Part shown: positions 40,296-51,405 of the stretch, piece after piece
Position numbering within the stretch: position 1 is the stretch's first letter
Layout of the letters: the number at the start of each line of letters is the position of its first letter
Source: Thermoanaerobaculia bacterium
GTDB lineage: Bacteria > Acidobacteriota > Thermoanaerobaculia > Multivoradales > JAHZIX01
DNA: 64,000 nucleotides
Assembly (NCBI GenBank): GCA_027069135.1
Contig: JALXFE010000038.1
Coordinates: 1 to 64,000 of the forward strand
Direction of reading: 5' to 3'
Notes under the pieces: model-generated
Told to the model about the DNA's origin: nothing
The model's database searches: none
The model's input: only the letters and a program-made list of their open reading frames with translations
Made by a program: the position numbers and the translations under genes

Positions 40296-40436
40296 CTCTC
40301 GCCAGGGCGCCAGGAAGGCAGCGGCCGGCAAGAGCAAGTGAAGCCCTCCGCCAAAGATATGGCCAGCGAGAAGCAGCACCAGCCAGGCGGAAACGACACT
40401 CGAAGCCGCAAGAAGTCGCCAAAACGAAGTGTTCAC
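40212..40436 (-). CDS. small membrane protein, DUF5670/Lmo0937-like
   Basis: 74-residue frame from GTG at 40436, with AGGGTCC upstream. The segment SAWLVLLLAGHIFGGGLHLLL resembles the Lmo0937/DUF5670 core (a short helix, Gly-Gly, then an IHLLL helix), which also has about 50 residues. The last 25 codons are antisense to the 55-aa ORF and may not be conserved. Function unknown; proteins of this type are common in stress regulons. Confidence 0.4.
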   Translation of the reverse strand: MNTSFWRLLAASSVVSAWLVLLLAGHIFGGGLHLLLPAAAFLAPWRELASTPEVLVARDGAEHQETDGDGYGER

Positions 40437-40482
40437 GGTGAGGACCCTAGCACGGTCCTCGCATTGCGATAGGGTGAGACCC

Positions 40483-41010
40483 ATGAGATCTTGGCGACCT
40501 TTTCATATCGAAAGCATCTTCGAACATCCGATCCTCAACCTCCGTAGACACCACGTCGCCGCCGAGGGGGAAACCCGCCTCGCCCTGGTGCTGGATCTTC
40601 CCGATTGGGTCAATGTGATTCCCCTCCTGCCCGACAGTCGGGTCCTTATGGTTCGGCAGTGGAGGTACGGCATCGAGAGCCAGACCTTGGAGATTCCCGG
40701 TGGGGTCGTGGAACCCGAAGAAGATGAGAGGACCGCGGCGGAGCGAGAATTCTTGGAGGAGACCGGGTACCGAGGCAGCACCTGGCGCCGCATCGGCGAA
40801 TGCCACCCCAACCCGGCCATTCAGAATAATAGGACCGGTACGTGGCTGGTGGAAGATCTCGTGCAAGTCGGAGAGCCGGTTGGGGACGGTGAAGAAGAGC
40901 TCGAGGTGGAGGCAGTGCCCCTGGCCGACATCCCACGGCTCATCGCCTCCGGCGAGATCCGACATTCATTGGTCATCGCGGCATTCTACTTTCTTCAATC
41001 TAAGACCTGA
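40483..41010 (+). CDS. Nudix hydrolase, ADP-ribose-pyrophosphatase-like
   Basis: 175 residues from ATG at 40483. The Nudix box is complete: GGVVEPEEDERTAAEREFLEETGY (G-x5-E-x7-REUxEExGU pattern). The preceding VLMVRQWRYGIESQTLEIP and the later WLVEDLVQVGEPVGDGEEELEVEAVPL fit the NudF/ADP-ribose group. It cleaves a nucleoside diphosphate sugar. AGGGTGAG lies upstream. Confidence 0.9.
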   Translation: MRSWRPFHIESIFEHPILNLRRHHVAAEGETRLALVLDLPDWVNVIPLLPDSRVLMVRQWRYGIESQTLEIPGGVVEPEEDERTAAEREFLEETGYRGSTWRRIGECHPNPAIQNNRTGTWLVEDLVQVGEPVGDGEEELEVEAVPLADIPRLIASGEIRHSLVIAAFYFLQSKT

Positions 41011-41066
41011 GAGCGTGCCGTAGCGCAGGGCCATGCTATCTTTCGGGGACTCTAGGAAGGCTCAAG

Positions 41067-41555
41067 ATGAAGATCTCTACCAAGGGCGAATACGGTGTCC
41101 GGGCGATGCTATATATCGCTGCCCATTGCGGGGACGGACAAGTGACGAGCCGAGAGATCGCCGAGCGGCAAGGCATTCCGGAGCCCTACCTTCGGCAGAT
41201 TCTGGCGCTCCTGTCGAAGGACCGCTTGATCGTCTCGAGCCGAGGTCCCCAGGGGGGGCACTCCCTCGCTCGCAGCGCCGAGAGCATCTCTGTACGGGAC
41301 ATCCTCATGACCCTGGAGGGGCAGACGACCTCCGTTGATCAGATCCTGGCGCTACCGTGCCGAATCGAAGTAGGTACCGAGTATTGCGCGATCCGAGAGG
41401 TCTTGCTCAAAGTCAAAGGGGCCGTCGAAAAAATTCTGGCCGAGACTTCGTTAGCGGATCTGGTGGGTCGACAGGAAGAAATCGTTCGGCAGAAGATCTC
41501 AGTTCCGGCAGATCTCTCCGGCGCCGGAACCCTTCTCCCAATTGTCGATCGCTAG
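41067..41555 (+). CDS. Rrf2-family transcriptional regulator
   Basis: 162 residues: MKISTKGEYGVRAMLYIAAH, REIAERQGIPEPYLRQILALLSKDRLIVSSRGPQGGHSLAR, the Rrf2 winged helix. Two cysteines (LPCRIEVGTEYCAIRE) remain where IscR/NsrR-type members have three cysteines for an Fe-S cluster. So a full cluster may not form. Length normal. It is followed by repeat sequences and then the atp operon tail. Confidence 0.9.
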   Translation: MKISTKGEYGVRAMLYIAAHCGDGQVTSREIAERQGIPEPYLRQILALLSKDRLIVSSRGPQGGHSLARSAESISVRDILMTLEGQTTSVDQILALPCRIEVGTEYCAIREVLLKVKGAVEKILAETSLADLVGRQEEIVRQKISVPADLSGAGTLLPIVDR

Positions 41556-41607
41556 GGAGCCCTCTTCAGGCAGCTCAGGCTCCGGCTCCTCCTCGAGATC
41601 CGAGGTT

Positions 41608-41717
41608 ACCGGCTGCCGGGGCTTAAGCCCCGGGCTGGTTTCGAGCCCGCCTGAAGGCGGCCAGGGCGCAAAGAGCCTGTGGAGAGTCACCGGCCGGGCT
41701 TAAGCCACGGGCTGCTA
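41608..41717. repeat. paired repeat units with palindromes and a solitary TIR
   Basis: Two similar direct units: ACCGGCTGCCGGGGCTTAAG onward (41608-41638) and ACCGGCCGGGCTTAAG onward (41689-41717). The first contains the perfect palindrome GGGGCTTAAGCCCC (41618-41631). The second ends in GCCACGGGCTGCTAG (41704-41718), the complement of the MITE TIR. A degenerate element between the Rrf2 gene and the atpC tail; it may double as a bidirectional terminator. Confidence 0.6.
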
Positions 41718-41761
41718 GGTGGGACGGGGTGGTGTGTCTCGGTATGGAAGAGCGCCTCGCT

Positions 41762-42160
41762 TCAACGGGTCAGTCTTCGTTGTACCCGGGCTCGCTCGTA
41801 GGCGGCATCGCGAACCTCAAACTCTGCGCTGGAGGTCGCTTTCAATCCCGAAGCGTGAGTAAAGAGCCCATCGACGGCCTCTTTGTCGAGCTCGTCGATG
41901 GGGCAGGCCTGCTCGGTCAGCAAAGAGAGCTTGTTGTCTGCGACCTGGGCGAAGCCCCCGTCGACGTAGAAGCGGTGGGATTCGCCGTCGACTCCCACGA
42001 CTTTGAGCACTCCGATCCCCAACTTCGCCAATAAGGGTGCGTGGTTGGGAAGTATCCCCATTTCGCCGTCGTAGGCTGGGAAGGTTGCGGATTTCGCTTC
42101 GCACTCGAGAACCGCACCCTCCGGCGTCACGACAGAGACCGTCAAGTTGCCTTGGGCCAT
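41762..42160 (-). CDS. atpC: ATP synthase epsilon subunit
   Basis: 132 residues from ATG at 42160. N-terminal beta-sandwich TVSVVTPEGAVLECEAKSATFPAYDGEMGILPNHAPLLA is standard for F1 epsilon; two helices follow. Last gene of the minus-strand atp operon, four bases after atpD. Confidence 0.93.
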   Translation of the reverse strand: MAQGNLTVSVVTPEGAVLECEAKSATFPAYDGEMGILPNHAPLLAKLGIGVLKVVGVDGESHRFYVDGGFAQVADNKLSLLTEQACPIDELDKEAVDGLFTHASGLKATSSAEFEVRDAAYERARVQRRLTR

Positions 42161-42164
42161 GGGC

Positions 42165-43670
<1,506 letters not shown>

Positions 43671-44540
43671 TTAGGCCAGCGCGTCCGCGCCACCCACGAT
43701 ATCCAGCAACTCCATTGTGATCTGGGATTGCCGGGCCCGGTTGTATTCCTGGGTCAGGTTCTTGATCATGTCTTCCGCCGCTTCCGTAGCCGCCTTCATG
43801 GCAGCCATCCGAGCGATCTGCTCACTCACCACGGCATCGTTGAAACTCTGGAACAGACGCATGCGGACCGAGGCCGGCAACAGCTGATCGAGAATTTCCT
43901 GAGCTGAAGGTCGGATCTCGTAGTCGGCCTTGCTGCCGCTTGCCTCGGGTCCCCCCGGAGCCGTCAGCGGCAGCAGCCGGAAGACCTCCGGGGCCTGCTT
44001 GCCGGGCGAGTAGAAGTGCATATATGCAACATAGACTGCCGAGATCTCACCGGTCACAAAACGCTCGATCAGGTCCTGGGCGAAGGGCTCCACTTGTGCG
44101 AATTCGGGTTTTTCGCCGAAGTGGGTGTAAGACTCCCGGAAGTCTCGTCCCTGATGGGCGAAGGCTCTCGTCCCCTTACTTCCGACCATGTAGATGTCCG
44201 TCTCGATCTCATCCTCCGCCAACTCCGCAAGCCGGCCGGCCGCCACCTTGAGGACGTTGACGTTGTAGCCACCGCAGAAACCCCGGTTGCTGGTCAGGAT
44301 GACTATGGCGGCTTTCTTGGCAGAGCCATGCACCTCCATCAAAGGATGGACATAGTCCCCGGCAACCCCCGAGAGATCCGCGACCAACTCCGCCAATCTA
44401 TCCGTGTAGGGACGAGTGGCGATCGCACGGTTCATCGCCGCCTGAAAACGAGCGGTCGCGATCAACTGCATGGTGCGAGTGATCTTCTTGGTGTTGCGCA
44501 CCGCCTTGCGGCGCTTGACGATGGCTCTACGGTTGGCCAT
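43671..44540 (-). CDS. atpG: ATP synthase gamma subunit
   Basis: 289 residues: N-terminal RRAIVKRRKAVRNTKKITRTMQLIA, SNRGFCGGYN, and the C-terminal helix TEAAEDMIKNLTQEYNRARQSQITMELLDIVGGADAL, both typical of the rotating central stalk. Ten bases after atpA. Confidence 0.96.
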   Translation of the reverse strand: MANRRAIVKRRKAVRNTKKITRTMQLIATARFQAAMNRAIATRPYTDRLAELVADLSGVAGDYVHPLMEVHGSAKKAAIVILTSNRGFCGGYNVNVLKVAAGRLAELAEDEIETDIYMVGSKGTRAFAHQGRDFRESYTHFGEKPEFAQVEPFAQDLIERFVTGEISAVYVAYMHFYSPGKQAPEVFRLLPLTAPGGPEASGSKADYEIRPSAQEILDQLLPASVRMRLFQSFNDAVVSEQIARMAAMKAATEAAEDMIKNLTQEYNRARQSQITMELLDIVGGADALA

Positions 44541-44550
44541 GGATCTTTCC

Positions 44551-46290
44551 TCAGCCCTCTTCTTCCAGGCCGTGCATGCGAGTGTAGTGAGCGCGGAAGG
44601 CGCCGATGATCTCTCTCAGTTTGGCATCCAATTCGTCGGTCAGCTTCGCTTTCTCATCCAGCTCTTCCAGGACTTCCGGGAATTCGTCCCGGAAATGCTG
44701 TAGGAGCTGCTCTTCAAAGTCGAGCACCTTGGTGACCGGAAGCTTGTCCAGGTAGCCCTGGGTGCCGGCAAAGATACTGATGATCTGATCGTTGATGTCA
44801 AACGGTGAGTACTGCGGCTGCTTGAGCAGTTCCACCATTCGACGGCCGCGATCCAGCTGGCGCTGAGAGGAAGCGTCGAGATCGGTACCGAGCTGGGCGA
44901 AGGCCTCCAGCTCGCGAAAAGCCGCTAGATCCAGGCGCAGAGAGCCACTGATGGACTTCATCGCCTTACGCTGAGCGTTACCGCCCACCCGGGAGACACT
45001 GATACCCACGTTGACCGCTGGGCGGATGCCAGCAAAAAACAGATCCGGCTCCAGGTAGATCTGGCCATCGGTGATGGAGATCACGTTGGTCGGAATGTAG
45101 GCTGAGACTTCGCCTTCCAGCGTTTCGATGATCGGCAGGGCGGTCATGGACCCACCGCTATCCGGGTAGCGATGGACCCGGAATTGATCCTTGTCATCCA
45201 AGGTGTCGAGCCAGGTTTGGGCACGGTGGCGCCCTTCGCTACGGTGGTAGAGCCCCAGGAGGTCTCCCGGCCGTTGATCTTCCGGAGCCTTGAGGCTCTC
45301 CGGGTGCATCCGCGCCAGCGAGCGGTCGGTCGAATCCTCCGGCGTGTCCTTGGGTACGACGGCGTACTCTTCCCGCAGCTTGACGCTTCGTTCCAGCAGG
45401 CGGGAATGAAGATAGAAGACGTCCCCGGGGTAGGCCTCTCGTCCCGGCGGGCGACGGAGCAACAGGGACAGCTGCCGATACGATTGGGCTTGCTTGCTGA
45501 GATCGTCGTAGACGACCAACGTGGCACGGCCCTGCTGATACATGAAGTACTCAGCCATGGCGGCGCCGGCATAGGGTGCGATGTACTGCAACGGCGCCGG
45601 CTCCGAGGCCGAGGCCGTGACGACGATGGTGTAGTGCATAGCGCCCGCTTCTTGGAGCTTCTCGACGACCCCTGCGACGGTGGACTCCTTCTGCCCCACG
45701 GCGACGTAGACACAGACCACATCACCACCCTTTTGGTTGATGATCGCGTCGATCGCGATGGCGGTCTTTCCGGTCTTACGATCACCGATGATCAGCTCGC
45801 GCTGACCTCGCCCCACGGGAATCATGCTGTCGATGGCCTTGATGCCGGTCTGCAGAGGCTCGGTGACGGGCTGGCGTTCGACGATGCCGGGAGCCTTGAA
45901 CTCCAGGGGCCGACGGTGAGGCGTCTCGATGACCCCGAGGCCGTCCTGCGGTTCCCCCAGGGGATTGACCACGCGGCCAATCATCTGTTCTCCCACCGGC
46001 ACGCTCAGCAGCTCGCCGGTACGGCGGACTTCCTCTCCCTCTCGGATCCCCAGGTAGTCGCCCAGGATGACGACACCGACGGAGTTCTCTTCCAGGTTGA
46101 AGACCTGACCTGAAGCTCCGTTGGCAAAAACCAAGCGCTCACTGGCCATCGCGTTGGTGAGGCCGTAGACCCGGGCGATGCCGTCGCCGACCTCCAGAAC
46201 CCGGCCCACTTCCGCGAGGTCAACCTCACTGCGGTATTGTTGAATCTCCTCGGAAATTACAGAGGAGATCTCGTCTGCTTTGAACTTCAT
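44551..46290 (-). CDS. atpA: ATP synthase alpha subunit with an extended loop
   Basis: 579 residues against the usual 500-515. Walker A GDRKTGKT at 169-176, [17 protein letters not shown] near the start and [20 protein letters not shown] are all normal. The extra length is one loop, about residues 306-378, between LLERSVKL and [12 protein letters not shown]: it is charged and Pro/His/Arg-containing ([29 protein letters not shown]). In other bacteria this segment is known to vary from a few to some thirty residues, so it is an enlarged version rather than a foreign domain. The reading frame is uninterrupted and the gene is in its normal operon place. Confidence 0.95.
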   Translation of the reverse strand: MKFKADEISSVISEEIQQYRSEVDLAEVGRVLEVGDGIARVYGLTNAMASERLVFANGASGQVFNLEENSVGVVILGDYLGIREGEEVRRTGELLSVPVGEQMIGRVVNPLGEPQDGLGVIETPHRRPLEFKAPGIVERQPVTEPLQTGIKAIDSMIPVGRGQRELIIGDRKTGKTAIAIDAIINQKGGDVVCVYVAVGQKESTVAGVVEKLQEAGAMHYTIVVTASASEPAPLQYIAPYAGAAMAEYFMYQQGRATLVVYDDLSKQAQSYRQLSLLLRRPPGREAYPGDVFYLHSRLLERSVKLREEYAVVPKDTPEDSTDRSLARMHPESLKAPEDQRPGDLLGLYHRSEGRHRAQTWLDTLDDKDQFRVHRYPDSGGSMTALPIIETLEGEVSAYIPTNVISITDGQIYLEPDLFFAGIRPAVNVGISVSRVGGNAQRKAMKSISGSLRLDLAAFRELEAFAQLGTDLDASSQRQLDRGRRMVELLKQPQYSPFDINDQIISIFAGTQGYLDKLPVTKVLDFEEQLLQHFRDEFPEVLEELDEKAKLTDELDAKLREIIGAFRAHYTRMHGLEEEG

Positions 46291-46300
46291 CGTTCCACCT

Positions 46301-46894
46301 TCAGTTCTCGACGTGTACGCCGCTTCGAATCTCGTGGGAGGCCCGCGAGAGCAGCGCGTCGCTCAGGTTTCGCAAGCGGGAGACGACGGACGCGTCTGCT
46401 TTGCGGTCTCCGATCTGAACAACCATTCCCCCGATGAGGGATGGGTCCACTGTTTCGATGAGCTGGGCTTTGCAGCCCATCTTTTTCTCGACCGCCTGCC
46501 GAACCTGGTCCCGCTGAGAGTCCTTGAGGGGAACAGCAGACCTCAGGAAAACATCGACTTCGTTACGACTGGAGCTGAATCCTTCTCTAAAGGTCTCGGC
46601 CACCGCCGGCAACAAAGCTAGGCGCCGCCTACGGTTGAGCACTTGAAGAGAGTCCACCAGGAGATCGCTGGCCTTCCCTCTAAAGATCCGTTCCAGACTC
46701 TTCTCCCGCCGGTTGGCGTCGAGCAATGGGTCGGTCAGGAAATGCTGCAGGTCCGCGTTCGCCCCGATCAGACGGGAGAGCTCCTGCAACTCATCCATCA
46801 GGCTCTCGGCCTCTCCCCTCCCGTTGGCCACCTGAAGCATCGCCTTGCTGTAGACACGGGCCACCGCTAGCATTTTGTCGTCGAAACTCGCCAT
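46301..46894 (-). CDS. atpH: ATP synthase delta subunit
   Basis: 197 residues from ATG at 46894. Helical N-terminal domain ([41 protein letters not shown]) and C-terminal segment [28 protein letters not shown] as in F1 delta/OSCP. Links F1 to the b stalk. Confidence 0.93.
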   Translation of the reverse strand: MASFDDKMLAVARVYSKAMLQVANGRGEAESLMDELQELSRLIGANADLQHFLTDPLLDANRREKSLERIFRGKASDLLVDSLQVLNRRRRLALLPAVAETFREGFSSSRNEVDVFLRSAVPLKDSQRDQVRQAVEKKMGCKAQLIETVDPSLIGGMVVQIGDRKADASVVSRLRNLSDALLSRASHEIRSGVHVEN

Positions 46895-46927
46895 AGTATT
46901 AAAACTCCGGGCCTTTTCCGCCGGCAA

Positions 46928-47503
46928 TCAGTTCTCCATCTGCTCGATCGAAGCGATGGAATCCTGGATTAGGCGGTCGTGGTCAGCGGCGTCGAGCTCA
47001 CGCTCGAGGATCCGAGAGGCACCATCCGTCGCCAGCTGGGTCGCCTTCGAGAAGAGTTCCCGGACAGCGGTGTCCCGGGCGATCTCGATCTCTTTGCGAG
47101 CTCGGTCGAGGAGCTTTTCGGCCTCGTCTTTGGCTCTCTCCTCTTCCCGCGCCCGCAGAGCGTCGGAGTCCCGGCGTGCCTCTTCCAGAATCGCTTCCGT
47201 TTCTTCCCGAGCTGCCGCCAGCTTTTCCTGGTGCTCCCGGAGAAGGGCGTTGGCTTCATCCCGTTGCTGCTTGGCCTGGTCGAGGGAGTCCTCGATAAAC
47301 CTCTCCCGACGCTGCAGCCCTTCCAGGATCGGCCCCCAGGCATACTTACCCAACACCCACAGGACCACCAGGAAGATGACGAGGGTCCAGATGACATTCC
47401 CCAGGTCGCCGGCAAAGGGACTGACCGTCCCCTCACCCTCCCCGGAGGCCAGGGCCGGCAACGACAATGCCAACGCAGCCCCGGCTAGGCTGATGATTCT
47501 CAT
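46928..47503 (-). CDS. atpF: ATP synthase b subunit
   Basis: 191 residues. The N-terminus looks like a signal peptide (MRIISLAGAALALSLPALASG), then the membrane helix VIWTLVIFLVVLWVLGKYAWGP and a long charged coiled coil (QQRDEANALLREHQEKLAAAREE). Peripheral stalk of the synthase. The signal-like extension before the anchor is found in several Gram-negative lineages. Confidence 0.93.
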   Translation of the reverse strand: MRIISLAGAALALSLPALASGEGEGTVSPFAGDLGNVIWTLVIFLVVLWVLGKYAWGPILEGLQRRERFIEDSLDQAKQQRDEANALLREHQEKLAAAREETEAILEEARRDSDALRAREEERAKDEAEKLLDRARKEIEIARDTAVRELFSKATQLATDGASRILERELDAADHDRLIQDSIASIEQMEN

Positions 47504-47619
47504 GGCTCAGGATCTTTCTGCGCTCTTGCGCTCGGTTTCTTGCATCTTGACCTTCTGAAGGCTCTGCCTTGTGCAACTCGGAAGATTCCTCTCCCCTCGC
47601 GGCAGGTCGAACGAGCCGG

Positions 47620-48078
<459 letters not shown>

Positions 48079-48963
48079 TTAGTGGGCGTGGGCCTCCTCG
48101 TGCTCCTCGCCATGGTGAAAGACGACTGACATTCCAAGGAATAGGGCCGTCAGAAACGTGAAGATGAACGCCTGTAAGAAAGCGACGAAGATCTCCAGAA
48201 AGCTGATGGCGACACTCCCGGCAATCACCGGGATGGCCACGGCGAAGCCGGCGGCGGCTCCCATACCGGTGCCAGCGCTCAGGATGAAGCTAAGGAGCAC
48301 CGCCAAGAGAACGTGGCCGGCCATCATGTTGGCGAAGAGCCGAACGGCCAACGAGAAGGTCTTGGCCACTAGGCCCACCAGCTCCAAGGGCACGAGCAGA
48401 GGGGCCAGCCACAGCGGGCCTGGGTTGAAATGAGCGAGGTAGTCCTTGCCGCCGATTTTCAATCCGTTGTAGACCCAGAGCATCAAGGAGAGGATGGCGA
48501 GGGTCGCTGTGACCCAGATATTGGCCGTCGGGGTGCCACCGATATGCACGCCGAACAGAGCCGGTGTCAGTACCCCGATGGGCAGTAGGCCCAATAGGTT
48601 GATGGTCAGGATAAAGAAAAAGACCGTCCAGATGTACTTGATGAAGCGGTCGGTATAGGGGCCAAGGTTGGGCTCAGCGACCTCTTTGCGCAGATATTGG
48701 CAGATCGTCTCGATGAAATTTGCCGGGCCGGAAGGAACCAATCGGGTGATTTCATCCGTCCCCTTCCTCCGTCGAACGAGCCGAGGCAGCAAGAGGATCA
48801 GGAGAAGCCCCGCGAACAACATCATGACGATGTGATCACTCAACAGCGTGATCTCCCCTTTGGGGGTGAAGAATCCCAGGTCTGCCTTCTCCGTAAACAA
48901 CGGATGCTGAACGATGTGATCCAGCGGGCTGCTTCCCGAGACGCTATTCAAACCGATCTTCAT
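48079..48963 (-). CDS. atpB: ATP synthase a subunit
   Basis: 294 residues, five or six membrane helices. The conserved helix with the essential Arg is SLAVRLFANMMAGHVLLAVL; PFIFTFLTALF-like AFIFTFLTALFLGMS lies near the end and His-rich HHGEEHEEAHAH forms the tail. Proton half-channels of F0. Overlaps the upstream small membrane gene by four bases (ATGA). Confidence 0.96.
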   Translation of the reverse strand: MKIGLNSVSGSSPLDHIVQHPLFTEKADLGFFTPKGEITLLSDHIVMMLFAGLLLILLLPRLVRRRKGTDEITRLVPSGPANFIETICQYLRKEVAEPNLGPYTDRFIKYIWTVFFFILTINLLGLLPIGVLTPALFGVHIGGTPTANIWVTATLAILSLMLWVYNGLKIGGKDYLAHFNPGPLWLAPLLVPLELVGLVAKTFSLAVRLFANMMAGHVLLAVLLSFILSAGTGMGAAAGFAVAIPVIAGSVAISFLEIFVAFLQAFIFTFLTALFLGMSVVFHHGEEHEEAHAH

Positions 48964-49364
48964 GAGATCTCCAGAGGCTTCGGCCCCGAGTGTCCTATCG
49001 ATGACCGCAGAATGAACCGCGTCTCAAGGGGCAACATTGCCAGATAACCGATGGCGGTCCAGATCAATAAAGGTGCTTTGGGCAGGTTGCTGGCCAGCGC
49101 CAATACGACCGCCGCAACACTCGCCACTCCAAACCGGATTCCCATCGCCGCGAGGGCCAAAATCATGGTGTTTCGGGGCTCCGCCCTGACCACGGCCGTC
49201 GGCAGGGCGCCGAGCACACAGGCAACGAACCCTATCGAGCAGCCGACGACGAGCGCCGGCAAGGAACCCGGACCCGCCAGCCGACTCGTCGGTAGCACTC
49301 CCAGGGCTATGAGGGCGAGGGTGAGACCCGCGGCTGTGGCAACAAAGACGCTGTACCGGCTCAT
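48960..49364 (-). CDS. small membrane protein of the atp operon (AtpI/AtpR-like)
   Basis: 134 residues with four hydrophobic helices (VFVATAAGLTLALIALGVL, ALVVGCSIGFVACVLGALPTAVV, TMILALAAMGIRFGVASVAAVVLALAS, LLIWTAIGYLAMLPLETRFIL). Position between atpZ and atpB, with four-base overlaps at both ends, is where AtpI or AtpR-type assembly factors sit. Sequence itself is weakly conserved. Confidence 0.7.
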   Translation of the reverse strand: MSRYSVFVATAAGLTLALIALGVLPTSRLAGPGSLPALVVGCSIGFVACVLGALPTAVVRAEPRNTMILALAAMGIRFGVASVAAVVLALASNLPKAPLLIWTAIGYLAMLPLETRFILRSSIGHSGPKPLEIS

Positions 49365-49633
49365 TCCGCTCCATCCGCCTCTGGGCCTGACCCCGTCTCC
49401 TCCGAAGCCGCCTTGGAATCGGCTCCGGATCGGGTGGCCATCAGGGCTTCCTGAATCATGTTGTACATGCCACCGACCAAACCGATGAAGACCCCTATCA
49501 GGAGACCCCAGGGCTTGGTGCCAAACCGACTGTCAATCCAGTAGCCCAACAATGTCAGGCCGGCGACCGCCGCGGCGAACTCTATCCCCAGGCCGGCAAA
49601 ACGCATTCCACGAAACTTGGGCTTTCTCGACAA
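49361..49633 (-). CDS. atpZ: AtpZ/ATPase_gene1-type small membrane protein
   Basis: 90 residues: two helices with the family pattern GLGIEFAAAVAGLTLLGYWIDSRFG and WGLLIGVFIGLVGGMYNMI, then an acidic tail. First gene of the operon atpZ-(atpI-like)-B-E-F-H-A-G-D-C. Such proteins form an assembly factor or a Ca/Mg channel with AtpI. The 230 bases before it hold only a short C-terminal-like frame I do not call. Confidence 0.85.
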   Translation of the reverse strand: MSRKPKFRGMRFAGLGIEFAAAVAGLTLLGYWIDSRFGTKPWGLLIGVFIGLVGGMYNMIQEALMATRSGADSKAASEETGSGPEADGAE

Positions 49634-49863
49634 GTTGCGCCTTCTCGGGCTGCGCCGTACCGGTCGCTAGTCTCTCCTCAGGCCAAGGCCCGGGAGTAAA
49701 AAGACTCGTTGATCCTTACTTCTGAACGAGGTCCCGAATCCGCCGGCTTGCCTTGAGTTTCTCGTAGCTCCGGGTGATCGGCACACCTCGTTCTGTCAGA
49801 GGACTAAAGTGTAGCAATCTCAGAGACGCCGTTCAACCTTTGCGGCTACGATATTCGAGGAGA

Positions 49864-51267
49864 TCAAGCAAAGGACCGCCCACCCAGAACCGCCCAGATA
49901 ATCCAGCCGATGGCCAACGGGCACACGAAGCGCAGCAGGAAGAGCCAAACCCCGTAAAGGGCAAATTTCCCATGGCCGATTTCGATCTCATCTCGGCTGA
50001 GATTCTTTGCCAGCCACCAGCCCGTGAAGAGGGCGATGCCAAGGCCGCCCAAGGGCAAGAACCAATTGGACGCCAGGTAGTCGACGATACTCAGGAAACC
50101 TCCGTTGCCCTTGAAGGTCAGGTCGGAGAAGAAGCTGCTCGCACCGAGAGACAGCGCAGAGGGGACGCCGAAGAGGCAGATCAGCGCACCGACGAAGACG
50201 GTAGCCTTGCGCCGCGCCCAGCCCTTGACGTCGATGAAGTAAGACACGATGACCTCGAGCAGCGAGATTGTCGACGTCAACGCCGCGAACGAGACCAGGA
50301 GGTAAAAGACCGGCGAGAGGATTGCTCCCCCCGGCATTGCATAGAACATTCGCGGCAGGGTCGTGAAAAGGATCGTCGCACTCTTGGTGAACGTCTCTTC
50401 CCGGGCGGCCTCCGGCACGCTGAAAATAATCGAGAACATGATCAGTGAAGCCAGCAAGGCGATGAGCGTATCCAGGAAGCAGATCGTCACCGCCGCCCGC
50501 GGCAGGGACTGCCGCCGAGAGACATAGGAGCCGTAGGTGATCATGGCTCCCATTCCCAGAGAGAGCGTAAAGAAGGCGTGGCCTATCGCCTCGAGGGCTC
50601 CGTCGGCGGTAATCGGCCCGATATGGAAGAGGAAGTTGAGGGCCTCCGAGAAGCCCGCTGTCCTCGAAGAGACGACCGCCAGAAGAACCAACACAGCAAA
50701 GAGCACGGGCATCAGAATCTTGGTCGTACGTTCGATGCCCCCTTTGACCCCCATGGCCACCACGCCGACGGTGATAGCGATGAAGAATACCTGGAGCCCC
50801 GTCTGCAACCAGCCATTGGCAAGAAAAGCCCCGAAGCTCGGACCCAGAGAATCAGCGATCTCCGGTGTGAATCCGGACATCGACCACCCCAGGCATTTGA
50901 CGAAGTAATAGGCCGTCCAACCGGCGATCACCGCGTAGTAGGAGAGGATCGTAAAGCCGGCGAGAATCCCGAGCCAGCCGACCCAAGACCAACCCTTGCT
51001 TGTCCCGGAGCTCTTGGCCAGAGCCAGGAAAGCGCCGACCGGGCTCTGCTCCGTCCGTCGTCCGATCACCACTTCGGCCAACATGATGGGGGCCCCGATG
51101 AGCAAGATGGCGAGAAGGTAGACGACGACGAAGGAGCCCCCCTCGTTCTCGTAGGCGATGTACGGAAATTTCCAGATATTGCCCAGGCCGATAGCAGATC
51201 CTGCCGCCGCAAGGACAAAACCGAAATTTCCGAATCGATCCCGCGCCTTCGCTACCTTCGCTGACAT
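49864..51267 (-). CDS. sodium-dependent transporter, SNF/NSS family
   Basis: 467 residues, about 12 membrane helices. The family signature near the start is GNFGFVLAAAGSAIGLGNIWKFPYIAYENEGGSF (Na+ and substrate site), with SYYAVIAGWTAYYFVK and SLGMGAMITYGSYV later. Imports an amino acid or osmolyte with Na+; substrate unknown. Independent of the atp operon, though on the same strand and upstream of it. Confidence 0.93.
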   Translation of the reverse strand: MSAKVAKARDRFGNFGFVLAAAGSAIGLGNIWKFPYIAYENEGGSFVVVYLLAILLIGAPIMLAEVVIGRRTEQSPVGAFLALAKSSGTSKGWSWVGWLGILAGFTILSYYAVIAGWTAYYFVKCLGWSMSGFTPEIADSLGPSFGAFLANGWLQTGLQVFFIAITVGVVAMGVKGGIERTTKILMPVLFAVLVLLAVVSSRTAGFSEALNFLFHIGPITADGALEAIGHAFFTLSLGMGAMITYGSYVSRRQSLPRAAVTICFLDTLIALLASLIMFSIIFSVPEAAREETFTKSATILFTTLPRMFYAMPGGAILSPVFYLLVSFAALTSTISLLEVIVSYFIDVKGWARRKATVFVGALICLFGVPSALSLGASSFFSDLTFKGNGGFLSIVDYLASNWFLPLGGLGIALFTGWWLAKNLSRDEIEIGHGKFALYGVWLFLLRFVCPLAIGWIIWAVLGGRSFA

Positions 51268-51405
51268 GAATTACCTCCTGCGAGCCGGAGCACTCTTGCC
51301 CGCCCTCTCAGCGCTACTCGCAGAGATTCCTGTCACGACCGAAGGGCTGCTGGTGCTTTCGAGGAAATGAATGACTCTTTTGCCAGCATATCAAACACGG
51401 AAAAA

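Noticed and set aside
45172-46113. 313-codon plus-strand frame opposite atpA
   Set aside because: Antisense shadow of a conserved ATP synthase gene.
49715-49815. Minus-strand segment encoding ERGVPITRSYEKLKASRRIRDLVQK before atpZ
   Set aside because: Looks like a protein C-terminus, but the frame is blocked by a stop about 40 codons up and has no start; could be a remnant, not provable.
51267-51370. 34-codon plus-strand frame in the SNF transporter leader
   Set aside because: No ribosome-binding site; overlaps the transporter start on the other strand.
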